64,000 bases of DNA from positions 48,669-112,668 of the forward strand of contig JAFQOD010000047.1 of NCBI GenBank assembly GCA_017395685.1, in the 5' to 3' direction. Shown here piece after piece: positions 18,734 to 26,663 of this stretch. The translations under genes and the position numbers were made by a program. Below the pieces are notes generated by a model. It was given only the letters and a program-made list of their open reading frames with translations. It had not been told where the DNA came from and searched no databases. Each line of letters begins with the position of its first letter. Position 1 is the first letter of the stretch. This DNA comes from Clostridia bacterium. GTDB lineage: Bacteria; Bacillota; Clostridia; Christensenellales; Aristaeellaceae.

Positions 18734-20464
18734 TTACACCTTGACGGCCGAGGACATCTGATCCATGACCATCTGATAATAGATGCCGCCCTGGGCCATC
18801 AATTCCTTGTGGGTGCCCCGCTCTGCAATGGCGCCATCATCCAATACCAGAATCTGATCGGCATTCTTTACAGAGGAGATACGATGGGCGATGACGAAGG
18901 TGGTGCGGTTTTTCAGCACTTCCTTCAGCTCCTGCTGGATCTGATATTCTGTTTCCATATCTACGGCGGAGGTGGAATCATCCAGGATCAGGATGGCAGG
19001 ATCGATCAATACTGCCCGGGCGATGGCGGTGCGCTGCTTCTGACCGCCGGAGAGGCCCAGGCCCCGTTCGCCTACTACTGTTTCATAGCCGCCCGGCATA
19101 TGATCGATGAATTCCTTTGCCTGGGCGACCCGGGCACTGCGCTCAACTTTGTCCATGTCCGCATCGGGCTGACCATAGCGGATATTATCGGCCAGGGTAT
19201 CGGAAAAGAGGAAGGTTTCCTGCATTACATAGCCGATCTGGCGGCGCAGGGGCTTGAGGGCATGCTCCTTCACATCGATGCCGTCTATTTTGATACTGCC
19301 CTCCTGAATATCATAGAAACGGCCCAGCAGCGTTACCAAAGTGGATTTTCCGGATCCGGTGGCGCCCATAATGGCGATGGTCTGGCCGGGCTTGGCCTCC
19401 AGGCAGATATCCTTGAGCACCGGATGATCATCATAGCTGAAGGTGACGTGGTCAAATACCACATGCCCTTTGTATTCTTCCGGCTGCTTTGCATCTTCCG
19501 GCTCTTTGATGGAGGCACCGAAATCAACATAATAGAATAGCTTTTCGGCAGAAGTAACGGAATGCACCAGCATATTGATGATATTGGAAAGCTGGCGCAT
19601 GGGATTGACCAGCATCCAGATATAGCCGGTGACGCCTACCAGTGTGCCGATATCCATATCTCCCCGGGCCAGCAGAAAAGCGCTGCCCAGCAGAGCAACC
19701 GGGGTACATAATGCCCCCAGGAAATCCATAAACGGCACGAAATTGGACCAGATCCACGTGGCTTTCAGATGCTCGCTGAGCAATTTCTGATTTTCTTTCA
19801 CAAACTGCTCTTCCTCGTATGCTTCCTGGGCAAAGGCTTTTACCACATGCATGCCCGCCAGGTTTTCCTGGGTACGGGTGTTGAGGACGGCATTCTGTTC
19901 CCGCACCTGACGGAAGACGGGGCGGATCTTCTTATTGAAGCGCCAGGCCATCATGGCGATGAGGGGGGTGAACAGCAGGATCATCAGCGTCACTTGCCAG
20001 CTCATGGTCATCATGAAGATCAGCGCCCCCACAAACATCAGCCCGTTATTGACGGCATTGATGAAGCCGTAGGCGAACAGGCCGCGCAGCCCTTCGATAT
20101 CGCCGGTCATGCGGCTCATGATTTCGCCCACGCGATGCTTGTCATAGAATTCATAGGGCATTTCTTCCAGATGGGCATACAGCCCGGTGCGCAGATCATA
20201 TATGGCGCTCTGGGATACCCGCTCCTGAATGTGGGCACGGAAAAAATTGCTGATGCCCCGCACCAAAACAAGCCCCAGCACGACGCCGCACAGGGGATAG
20301 AGCAGATCCAGTTTCTTATCGGTTATTACATCATTGATCAGTGTCTGGGTGACATAGGGGCCAATCAGTTGGGTGACGGTACCCGTCAGCTGGAGCAGCA
20401 AGGCGATGACGATCCAGCAGCGGTATGGGCGCAGCAGCCCAAGAATGCGCTTGATAGTTTCCAT
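18734..20464 (-). CDS. ABC exporter half-transporter with degenerate ATPase site
   Basis: 576 residues, six membrane helices (about 15-310) then a nucleotide-binding domain with Walker A GATGSGKST, signature LSGGQKQRTAIARA and Walker B ILILDDSTSAVD. The aspartate after the Walker B aspartate replaces the catalytic glutamate, the known hallmark of the degenerate subunit in heterodimeric exporters. It is the first gene of a two-gene operon with its own promoter at 20526-20499. The start ATG follows GGAGG. Confidence 0.92.
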   Translation of the reverse strand: METIKRILGLLRPYRCWIVIALLLQLTGTVTQLIGPYVTQTLINDVITDKKLDLLYPLCGVVLGLVLVRGISNFFRAHIQERVSQSAIYDLRTGLYAHLEEMPYEFYDKHRVGEIMSRMTGDIEGLRGLFAYGFINAVNNGLMFVGALIFMMTMSWQVTLMILLFTPLIAMMAWRFNKKIRPVFRQVREQNAVLNTRTQENLAGMHVVKAFAQEAYEEEQFVKENQKLLSEHLKATWIWSNFVPFMDFLGALCTPVALLGSAFLLARGDMDIGTLVGVTGYIWMLVNPMRQLSNIINMLVHSVTSAEKLFYYVDFGASIKEPEDAKQPEEYKGHVVFDHVTFSYDDHPVLKDICLEAKPGQTIAIMGATGSGKSTLVTLLGRFYDIQEGSIKIDGIDVKEHALKPLRRQIGYVMQETFLFSDTLADNIRYGQPDADMDKVERSARVAQAKEFIDHMPGGYETVVGERGLGLSGGQKQRTAIARAVLIDPAILILDDSTSAVDMETEYQIQQELKEVLKNRTTFVIAHRISSVKNADQILVLDDGAIAERGTHKELMAQGGIYYQMVMDQMSSAVKV

Positions 20465-20498
20465 CCTGTCTTTCCTCCAAAGCGTAAGCTTGCCCCCA

Positions 20499-20526
20499 AT
20501 TATAGCGGCCTTTTTCGATTTGTCAA
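20499..20526 (-). promoter_or_regulatory. Promoter of the ABC exporter operon
   Basis: Read on the minus strand: TTGACA (20526-20521), a 16-base spacer and TATAAT (20504-20499), about 35 bases before the start codon. Confidence 0.8.
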
Positions 20527-20644
20527 TGCGGTTTTATTGGGTTTTCTTATCAAAAAATGGGATTTCTTTCCTTGACGGCAGGCCTGATATGCTGGCACAA
20601 TACCATTATAAAAGGAAGGAAATTTTTAAATGGCGAACAGATTG

Positions 20645-20677
20645 AAAAAAGGCTGCCGGCAATGCCGACAGCCTTTG
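20645..20677 (-). terminator. Terminator of the sugar ATPase gene
   Basis: On the minus strand AAAGGCTGTCGGC/GCCGGCAGCCTTT forms a long stem with loop ATT and is followed by a T run. It lies just past the stop of the gene ending at 20688. Confidence 0.85.
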
Positions 20678-20687
20678 AAAAATCGAA

Positions 20688-21809
20688 TTAGCGCTGCAGG
20701 ATGGTTTCTTCGGTATCCTTATCGAAGAAGTGCAGGCGGGTGGTATCCAGGGCCACCTTGATGTCATCGCCGGGACGGGTCTTGGTGCGGGGATCAACGC
20801 GGGCGATAACGTTTTCTTCCTTGCCGGAGGTGGTGAAGTACAGATAGGTTTCGGAGCCCATCAGTTCGGTAACTTCAACATGCACCTTCATGGCAGATTC
20901 GGGATGAGCATCCACGAATTCGGGAGCGTCGTCGATATTTTCGGGACGGATACCCATGGTAACTTCCTTGCCGATGTAGGATTCGTCGGTCAGCTTGGCA
21001 ACCTTTTCGGCGGGAACCAGGATCTTGTTGTCGCCGAAGATGGCGTATACCTTGCCGTCTTCCTTTTCCAGCTTGGCATCGAAGAAGTTCATCTGGGGAG
21101 AGCCGATGAAGCCGGCAACGAACTTGTTGTGGGGATAGTCGTAGTTGTTCTGGGGGGTATCAACCTGCTGGATGAAGCCATCCTTCATGATAACGATGCG
21201 GGAACCCATGGTCATAGCTTCGGTCTGGTCGTGGGTTACGTAGATGAAGGTGGTCTGCAGACGCTGATGCAGCTTGGTGATTTCAGTACGCATGGCAACG
21301 CGCAGCTTGGCATCCAGGTTGGACAGAGGTTCGTCCATCAGGAAGACCTTGGGTTCACGAACGATGGCGCGGCCCAGAGCAACGCGCTGACGCTGACCGC
21401 CGGACAGAGCCTTGGGCTTACGGTTGAGCAGATAGCCGATATCCAGGATGCGGGCGGCTTCTTCCACGCGGCGCTTGATTTCATCCTTGGGGGTCTTGCG
21501 CAGCTTCAGACCGAAGGCCATGTTGTCATATACGGTCATGTGGGGATACAGAGCGTAGTTCTGGAATACCATGGCGATGTCGCGATCCTTGGGAGCGACG
21601 TCGTTGACCAGCTTGTCGCCGATGTACAGTTCGCCGTCAGAGATTTCTTCCAGACCGGCAACCATGCGCAGGGTGGTGGACTTACCGCAGCCGGAAGGGC
21701 CGACCAGAACGATAAATTCCTTATCTTCGATATCCAGGCAGAAGTCGCTTACAGCGGTAACGCCGCCGGCATAGACCTTATAGATGTGCTGAAGAGATAC
21801 GCTTGCCAT
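20688..21809 (-). CDS. Stand-alone carbohydrate ABC transporter ATPase (MsmK/UgpC type)
   Basis: 373 residues. The N-terminal ATPase domain has [10 protein letters not shown], the signature [29 protein letters not shown] and the switch histidine in [10 protein letters not shown]. The C-terminal regulatory OB-fold (TOBE) domain of MalK-type proteins has MGIRPENI. No permease or binding protein is near, so by analogy with MsmK it probably powers several sugar importers encoded elsewhere. The ATG at 21809 is preceded by AAGGAGG with 8-base spacing. An upstream in-frame ATG at 21827 would place the Shine-Dalgarno inside the gene and was rejected. The gene has its own promoter and terminator. Confidence 0.93.
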   Translation of the reverse strand: MASVSLQHIYKVYAGGVTAVSDFCLDIEDKEFIVLVGPSGCGKSTTLRMVAGLEEISDGELYIGDKLVNDVAPKDRDIAMVFQNYALYPHMTVYDNMAFGLKLRKTPKDEIKRRVEEAARILDIGYLLNRKPKALSGGQRQRVALGRAIVREPKVFLMDEPLSNLDAKLRVAMRTEITKLHQRLQTTFIYVTHDQTEAMTMGSRIVIMKDGFIQQVDTPQNNYDYPHNKFVAGFIGSPQMNFFDAKLEKEDGKVYAIFGDNKILVPAEKVAKLTDESYIGKEVTMGIRPENIDDAPEFVDAHPESAMKVHVEVTELMGSETYLYFTTSGKEENVIARVDPRTKTRPGDDIKVALDTTRLHFFDKDTEETILQR

Positions 21810-21888
21810 TGATGAATCCTCCTTCAAATTGTATCATGGATACGGGGATGGCGGGCACACGAGCGCACAGCCATCCGGGCTTAGTGAT

Positions 21889-21894
21889 ATTATA
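21889..21894 (-). promoter_or_regulatory. -10 box of the sugar ATPase gene
   Basis: Perfect TATAAT on the minus strand, about 80 bases before the start codon. The -35 region is weak (TGGTTA at 17 bases), so the gene may depend on an activator or an untranslated leader. Confidence 0.55.
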
Positions 21895-22004
21895 CTGTTT
21901 TTTTACCAAAATAACCATACATCAAAACTAACAAATATTTGGGGGGATGTTCGTGCAACAATTGTACCTATTGGTGAAAATGGCACCAAAAACCGCCTGT
22001 TGCC

Positions 22005-22033
22005 TTGACAATCATCCATCCGGAGGGGATAAT
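22005..22033 (+). promoter_or_regulatory. Promoter of the sirtuin gene
   Basis: TTGACA (22005-22010), 17-base spacer, GATAAT (22028-22033). The start of transcription would fall near 22040, leaving a leader of only about 18 bases. Confidence 0.8.
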
Positions 22034-22057
22034 ATGCACAAAAAGTAGGGGGGTGGA

Positions 22058-22798
22058 ATGATTATGGAAAATTCCCAATTGCACAGATTGGCGGATATGA
22101 TCAGGGGCGCCCGCCGGGCGATATTTTTCGGCGGAGCCGGGGTATCCCAGGAAAGCGGCATTCCGGATTTCAGAAGCGCCAACGGATTGTATCACCAGCA
22201 GTGGCGCTATCCTCCGGAAACCATTCTGAGCCACGGCTTTTTCCGGCGGTATCCGGAGGAATTCTTTCGCTTTTACCGGGAAAAGCTGCTTTTCCCGGAT
22301 GCCCGGCCCAATGCCGCCCATCATGCCCTGGCCCGGCTGGAGGAAAAGGGCGTACTTTCTGGGGTTATTACCCAGAATATTGATGGGCTGCATCAGCGGG
22401 CTGGCAGCCGGAATGTGATTGAACTGCATGGCTCTGTCCACCGTAATTTCTGCATGAAATGCGGCAAATCCTTCTTATTGGATGATATTTTGAAGCAGCA
22501 GGGGATTCCCCGCTGTCCCTGCGGCGGCACGATCAAGCCGGATGTGGTTTTGTATGGGGAGCAGCTGCCCACCCGGGCGATTGAGGATGCTCTGGAGGAA
22601 ATAGCTGTATCCGATCTTCTGATCATCGGCGGTACCTCTCTGACGGTATACCCCGCTGCAGGCTTTGTGGCCGATTATGAGGGCCCCATCGCCATCATCA
22701 ACCGATCGGAAACGGGTATGGATGGCAAGGCGGATCTGCGCATTGATGCGCCCATCGGCAGGACGATGGAGGCAGTCATGGCCCTGTTGGAAGGATAA
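22058..22798 (+). CDS. cobB: CobB/SIR2-family NAD-dependent protein deacylase
   Basis: 246 residues. Sirtuins remove acyl groups from lysines using NAD+. Visible are the NAD site FFGGAGVSQESGIPDFRS, TQNIDGLHQRAG, the catalytic histidine in IELHGS and two cysteine pairs for the structural zinc (CMKCG and CPCG). A later GGTSLTVYPAAGF segment is the second NAD-binding loop. A second in-frame ATG at 22064 is about equally possible as the start, because AGGGGGG lies 4 bases from the first and 10 from the second. It is apparently monocistronic. Confidence 0.93.
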   Translation: MIMENSQLHRLADMIRGARRAIFFGGAGVSQESGIPDFRSANGLYHQQWRYPPETILSHGFFRRYPEEFFRFYREKLLFPDARPNAAHHALARLEEKGVLSGVITQNIDGLHQRAGSRNVIELHGSVHRNFCMKCGKSFLLDDILKQQGIPRCPCGGTIKPDVVLYGEQLPTRAIEDALEEIAVSDLLIIGGTSLTVYPAAGFVADYEGPIAIINRSETGMDGKADLRIDAPIGRTMEAVMALLEG

Positions 22799-22864
22799 AA
22801 CAACAAATTTGTAACAATTCAGGCCCATTTTTCAGCAAATAAGAAGAAAAGTATCGCAGAACAG

Positions 22865-22893
22865 TTGACATTTCGTAATATTTTTGATATAAA
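22865..22893 (+). promoter_or_regulatory. Promoter of the VanY-like gene
   Basis: TTGACA (22865-22870), 17-base spacer, TATAAA (22888-22893), about 77 bases before the start codon. Confidence 0.75.
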
Positions 22894-22969
22894 TGAGAAG
22901 GAAAAATGTCATCATTATCGAATAGATAAAGGAAACAGGCGTATAAGCGTCTATGGAAGGTGAAGGTTT

Positions 22970-24094
22970 ATGGCGAAGAAGCAGGCAGATGCTTACAGCA
23001 AACTGGTGCGTATTCTGATTGTGCTGTTTGTGCTGGTTGTCATTTGTGTGGCGGGCTATGCCCTGGTTGAAGGCTCCATCAAGGCTCAGCAGGAAGAAAA
23101 TACAGCCTGGGCCCAGCAGGAAAATGCCCGGCTGCAGCAGGCCCATCAGCAGGTGATAAATGCTGAGAAAGCCCAGTATGAAAAGGATACCGCCCTTGTA
23201 TGGCCCCAGCCCAAGGGGGATGAATGGGAGATCATGGATCTTGCCCAGTATCCTGTGCAGAACAGTGTGAAGGTATCTGCTGACCGGAGCAGCCTGATGA
23301 TGGAGGGCATGATGCTGCTCAATCACTGGCATTCCGTGCCCGCTGATTTCCCGGAATCCGAACTGGTATCCATGACCAGCGTGGATAAGACCGTGCCCGT
23401 CTCCAACAGCTCCGTAAAGCTTTTCCCCAATGCTGCCTATGCTCTTTCCCAGATGCTGGCCGCTGCCAAGGAAGAGGGCCTGGAAAATTATCTGATTGAA
23501 GAGGCTTACCGTACCAATGAAACCCAGCAGGGCCATTATGATAAGGAAGCCGCCAATTACGCCAATCGCTTCTCCGGAGATGCCCTGGTTGCCAAGGTAC
23601 GCCAGAGCGTCAATGTGCCCGGTACCAGCGAATATCAGTCCGGCCTTTCCTTCCGCATTGACCGCTGGCTCAGGGGCGATGCTGAATTCAACGATCCCAA
23701 ATTCCAGACCACCGAGCATTCCGACTGGCTGGTGGCAAACAGCTGGAAATACGGCTTTGTTTTCCGCTTCCCGGTAGAAGGCTATCCCAATGCTACCATG
23801 GTGGATAAATCCTATAAGACCGGCGAAAGCAAGAAGCTGAGTGTTTACCGCTATGTGGGCGTGCCCCATGCCGCCATTATGCATCAGATGGATTGGTGCA
23901 TGGAAGAATACATCGAATATCTGATGGATCATCCCCACATCGCCATTTATCAGAATGGCCAGAAAGTATATGAAATCACCTGGCAGAAGATGGGCAATGC
24001 CGGAACTGTCAATGTGGAAATTGACGGCCGGGCCAGCGATTATTCCATCTCTATGGATAATGTGGGCGGTGTCATCACCTGCATGACCTTCTGA
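22970..24094 (+). CDS. Membrane-anchored VanY-like (M15B) pseudo-peptidase
   Basis: 374 residues: an N-terminal membrane anchor (about 14-34), a Gln/Glu-rich coiled stretch (about 38-70) and an extracytoplasmic domain. The domain aligns with D-Ala-D-Ala carboxypeptidases of the VanY family through EEAYRTNETQQ, SEYQSGLSF and YRYVGVPHA. The zinc-site residues are all replaced. In the SxHxxGxAxD motif the histidine is Tyr222 and the aspartate is Arg229. In the ExWH motif the residues are Lys289, Ser291 and Val292. It is therefore predicted not to be an active zinc peptidase, but it may still bind peptidoglycan stems. About 50 C-terminal residues extend past the usual end. It has its own promoter and terminator and is followed by a secreted caspase-like gene. 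Confidence 0.8.
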   Translation: MAKKQADAYSKLVRILIVLFVLVVICVAGYALVEGSIKAQQEENTAWAQQENARLQQAHQQVINAEKAQYEKDTALVWPQPKGDEWEIMDLAQYPVQNSVKVSADRSSLMMEGMMLLNHWHSVPADFPESELVSMTSVDKTVPVSNSSVKLFPNAAYALSQMLAAAKEEGLENYLIEEAYRTNETQQGHYDKEAANYANRFSGDALVAKVRQSVNVPGTSEYQSGLSFRIDRWLRGDAEFNDPKFQTTEHSDWLVANSWKYGFVFRFPVEGYPNATMVDKSYKTGESKKLSVYRYVGVPHAAIMHQMDWCMEEYIEYLMDHPHIAIYQNGQKVYEITWQKMGNAGTVNVEIDGRASDYSISMDNVGGVITCMTF

Positions 24095-24124
24095 CCGTCG
24101 GTTCGGGTGAAGAAATAAGCAATC

Positions 24125-24157
24125 CATGCGTCGGGAGGTTCCCGGCGCATGTTTTTT
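24125..24157 (+). terminator. Intrinsic terminator after the VanY-like gene
   Basis: CATGCGTCGGGA/TCCCGGCGCATG 12-base arms (one wobble), loop GGT, then six T residues. Confidence 0.85.
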
Positions 24158-24195
24158 ATCCGGAAAAAGATAATGGAAGAAAGGGGGAAGCACTG

Positions 24196-25761
24196 ATGGA
24201 TAAACGGATGGGTTCCGTGCTGCTTGCGGTGATATGGCTGTGCCAGATGCTGCTTTTCCCTGTTCTTTCCATGGGGGAAGAATTGCCTCCGTCACCTGCG
24301 CCCGGGAAAATGCGGGCGCTGCTCATCGGCTGCGATGACTTTCTGACCCAGGAGGATACCTGGCCTGCCGCCGATAACAATCTGCAGATGCTTTCCGATG
24401 CCCTGCTTTCCGATGAACGGGGATATCATCTGATCCGCTCCCTTTCCGGCAATGTGGCAACGATTGCCCATTTTGAAGAAGCGGTGATGCATACTTTTTC
24501 CGGCGCTCAGCCCCAGGATATTTCCCTGCTGTATATCAGCACCCACGGCGTATTTGATGAAGGGGCTACCAATGCCTCCGCTTCGTTGCTGCTCAGTGAC
24601 GGGGTGACAGAAGAAAGGCTGGATGCCGCCGCCCTGCAGCAAATCATGGATCGGATTCCCGGGAAAAAGATTCTGATTCTGGATGCCTGCAATTCCGGGG
24701 CCTTTATCGGCAAGGGCCTTTCCGGGGGCGCTGCCAGAATTTTCTTTTCCGGCCCGGATTACAAGGTGCTCTGCAGCGCCGGGGGCAGCGAGGCCAGCTG
24801 GTACTGGCACGGTACTGAGGACGCCCAGTCCAGCGGCGCCAGCTATTTTGCCACCGTTCTTGCCAATGCCCTGGGCCCCGGGGGCGAGCATGCCGCCGAT
24901 GCCAATATGGATGGCAGTATCACTCTTTCGGAAACCTATTCCTTCCTGTGGGATAATTATGCCGCCTCCACCCCCCAGGTTTATCCCCAGCAGGATGATT
25001 TTGTGCTTTATGCCTATGATCCGGCGGCGGCTGTTCCTTCTAAAAAAGCGGTTACTGATATCACCTTTGAGGATACGCTGTTGCTGGCCGGGGAAAGCGA
25101 TATTTCCTTCTCTTTCACGGTGCACAGGCAGGTGGAGCTGTATTATCAGATCGTTTATCACGAAAACGGATCCTGGCAGTTTGGTATTGCCCAGCATTTT
25201 CTGGATGGAGAGCAGGAAGACGGCACGGTACTGCCCGGCAGAAAGCAGCGCACCCTGTCCCTGGATACCGGCACCCGGGATGCCTATGGTTATGCCATGA
25301 TCCAGCTGATTACCCTGGAGGAGGGGAAGCCCGTTTTCCAGGGCGCCCGTCTTCTGTGCGTTCAGCCCTCGGCAGGAGAGGTGATGCTCTCTGTTCATAC
25401 TGATCAGGGGTTTATTCCCGAAATCGGCCAGGAATTGTGCATCATGGTGCAGCATGATGTGCCCTGCGGCCTGACGGTGAATATCCTGGATGCAGAAGGG
25501 AAAAACGTGCGCCGTCTTTCCTATGCCAGGCCTACCCGGCCCCAGCAGTTGTCCCCTTCCGCTACCACCTTCTATTGGGATGGAAAAAATAACGCCGGCG
25601 AAGTTTTGGAAGCGGGAAAATATTCTGTGCAGGTCCGTGTGCGGCTTGGGGGCAAAAGCTATATTTGCGAAAGCGGGGAATTTTCCCTGATGACCCGGGA
25701 AGAGGCAGTTCAGCCTGTCCAGGAAACAGAGGACGATGGAGTCAATCAGAAAGAGAATTGA
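24196..25761 (+). CDS. Secreted caspase-like (C14, clan CD) protease with EF-hand loop and FlgD-like domain
   Basis: 521 residues. A signal peptide (about 1-26) precedes a caspase-hemoglobinase fold (about 38-270). Its predicted catalytic dyad is His117 in YISTHG and Cys165 in LDACNSG. A perfect 12-residue EF-hand loop, DANMDGSITLSE (235-246), lies at the end of the protease domain and suggests calcium binding. A beta-rich middle region (about 290-400) follows, then a FlgD-type Ig-like repeat (about 440-500, with FYWDGKNNAGEVLEAGKY). The tail is acidic. Caspase-like bacterial proteins often act in proteolytic cascades or self-processing. No cleavage target is evident here. The start ATG follows GGGGGAAG. 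Confidence 0.82.
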   Translation: MDKRMGSVLLAVIWLCQMLLFPVLSMGEELPPSPAPGKMRALLIGCDDFLTQEDTWPAADNNLQMLSDALLSDERGYHLIRSLSGNVATIAHFEEAVMHTFSGAQPQDISLLYISTHGVFDEGATNASASLLLSDGVTEERLDAAALQQIMDRIPGKKILILDACNSGAFIGKGLSGGAARIFFSGPDYKVLCSAGGSEASWYWHGTEDAQSSGASYFATVLANALGPGGEHAADANMDGSITLSETYSFLWDNYAASTPQVYPQQDDFVLYAYDPAAAVPSKKAVTDITFEDTLLLAGESDISFSFTVHRQVELYYQIVYHENGSWQFGIAQHFLDGEQEDGTVLPGRKQRTLSLDTGTRDAYGYAMIQLITLEEGKPVFQGARLLCVQPSAGEVMLSVHTDQGFIPEIGQELCIMVQHDVPCGLTVNILDAEGKNVRRLSYARPTRPQQLSPSATTFYWDGKNNAGEVLEAGKYSVQVRVRLGGKSYICESGEFSLMTREEAVQPVQETEDDGVNQKEN

Positions 25762-25768
25762 TTGATCA

Positions 25769-25933
25769 ATGGATGTATATCATGTGGTAACGGAATCTCC
25801 TATAGCTGCAGGCCAGGTGATTTTACTTGATGAAAATCATCACAGCGGCGTCAATGACCGGGTGCAGGAGAAGTTGCTCCTGGTAAAGGAAATCAATGCA
25901 AATCTGCCCGAAAAAATCGTAAACCGCAGGTGA
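25769..25933 (+). pseudogene. N-terminal remnant resembling DUF2441 proteins
   Basis: A 54-codon frame starting MDVYHVVTESPIAAGQ and containing DENHHSGVNDRV. From memory this resembles the N-terminus of DUF2441 proteins (YHIVTE..GQ.I.FDENHHNGVY.RV), which are about 180-250 residues long, so only the first quarter would remain. There is no good ribosome binding site. The stop overlaps the region just before the next gene. Its function and whether it is expressed are unknown. Confidence 0.5.
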
Positions 25934-25938
25934 AGAAT

Positions 25939-26631
25939 ATGAATGTGGAAAAAATCTGCATACAGGGGATTCCTGCGCTTATCTGGGGGCCGGAATCCTC
26001 AAAGGTATATCTGTGGGTGCATGGAAAAATGGGATCCAAGGAAGCGGCGGAGGGCTTTGCCCGCCTGGCGGTTGAGCGGGGGTACCAGGTTATCAGCTTT
26101 GATCTGCCCATGCATGGTGAACGGAAACATGAGAATAAGCGCTGTGATATCTGGCAGGGTGTGCATGATCTTGCTGCGATTGGCGATTATGTATTTGCTG
26201 CCTGGAAGAATGTATCCTTGTATGCGTGCAGCCTGGGGGCATATTTCAGCCTGCATGCGTATTCCGGTTGCCCTTTCAGCAAATGTCTTTTCCAATCACC
26301 CATTGTTGATATGAATTATCTGATCCGCCAGATGTTTCTGTGGTTTGGCGTTTCGGAAGAAAGGCTTGCCCGGGAAAAGGAGATCGATACTCCCATTGAT
26401 CTTTTACGCTGGGATTACTATCAATATGTGCTGTCCCATCCTGTTGTCAGGTGGGAAATCCCAACGAGTATTCTTTACGGCGGAAAAGATGATTTGCAGT
26501 CTCTGGCTGTGATGCAGGATTTTTCCCAACGCTTCGGTGCAGAGATTACACTTTCTGAAAACAGCAGCCATTCTTTTATGGAAGAAACGGATTATCCGGT
26601 AGTGGACCGGTGGCTGTCAGGTCATATTTAA
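25939..26631 (+). CDS. Small alpha/beta hydrolase
   Basis: 230 residues with the alpha/beta-hydrolase triad. The nucleophile serine is in ACSLGAY (G/A-x-S-x-G elbow), the acid is in YGGKDDLQ, and the histidine is in SSHSF near the C-terminus. The oxyanion region is LWVHGKMGS. There is no signal peptide. The substrate cannot be predicted; distant relatives are acyl-peptide or carboxyl esterases. ATG 25939 is chosen because AGGTGA lies 6 bases before it; GTG 25930 is the alternative. Its base composition appears somewhat more AT-rich than its neighbours, which with the adjacent gene remnant hints at acquired DNA. Confidence 0.8.
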   Translation: MNVEKICIQGIPALIWGPESSKVYLWVHGKMGSKEAAEGFARLAVERGYQVISFDLPMHGERKHENKRCDIWQGVHDLAAIGDYVFAAWKNVSLYACSLGAYFSLHAYSGCPFSKCLFQSPIVDMNYLIRQMFLWFGVSEERLAREKEIDTPIDLLRWDYYQYVLSHPVVRWEIPTSILYGGKDDLQSLAVMQDFSQRFGAEITLSENSSHSFMEETDYPVVDRWLSGHI

Positions 26632-26663
26632 AGCCAGGATGCGTATACATCCTGGCTTTTTTT
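26632..26663. terminator. Terminator between convergent genes
   Basis: AGCCAGGATG/CATCCTGGCT perfect 10-bp stem, loop CGTATA, followed by seven T residues on the plus strand. It touches the stop codon of the minus-strand gene at 26662. Confidence 0.9.

Noticed and set aside
20630..20760. Small plus-strand frame after an AAGGAAGG site, with TTGACG upstream
   Set aside because: Its codons run through the terminator of the opposing sugar ATPase gene and into that gene, and the product has no recognisable features. The -10 is poor.
22799..22864. ACAAATTTGT palindrome after cobB as a terminator
   Set aside because: It is short, AT-rich and lacks a GC stem and T run.
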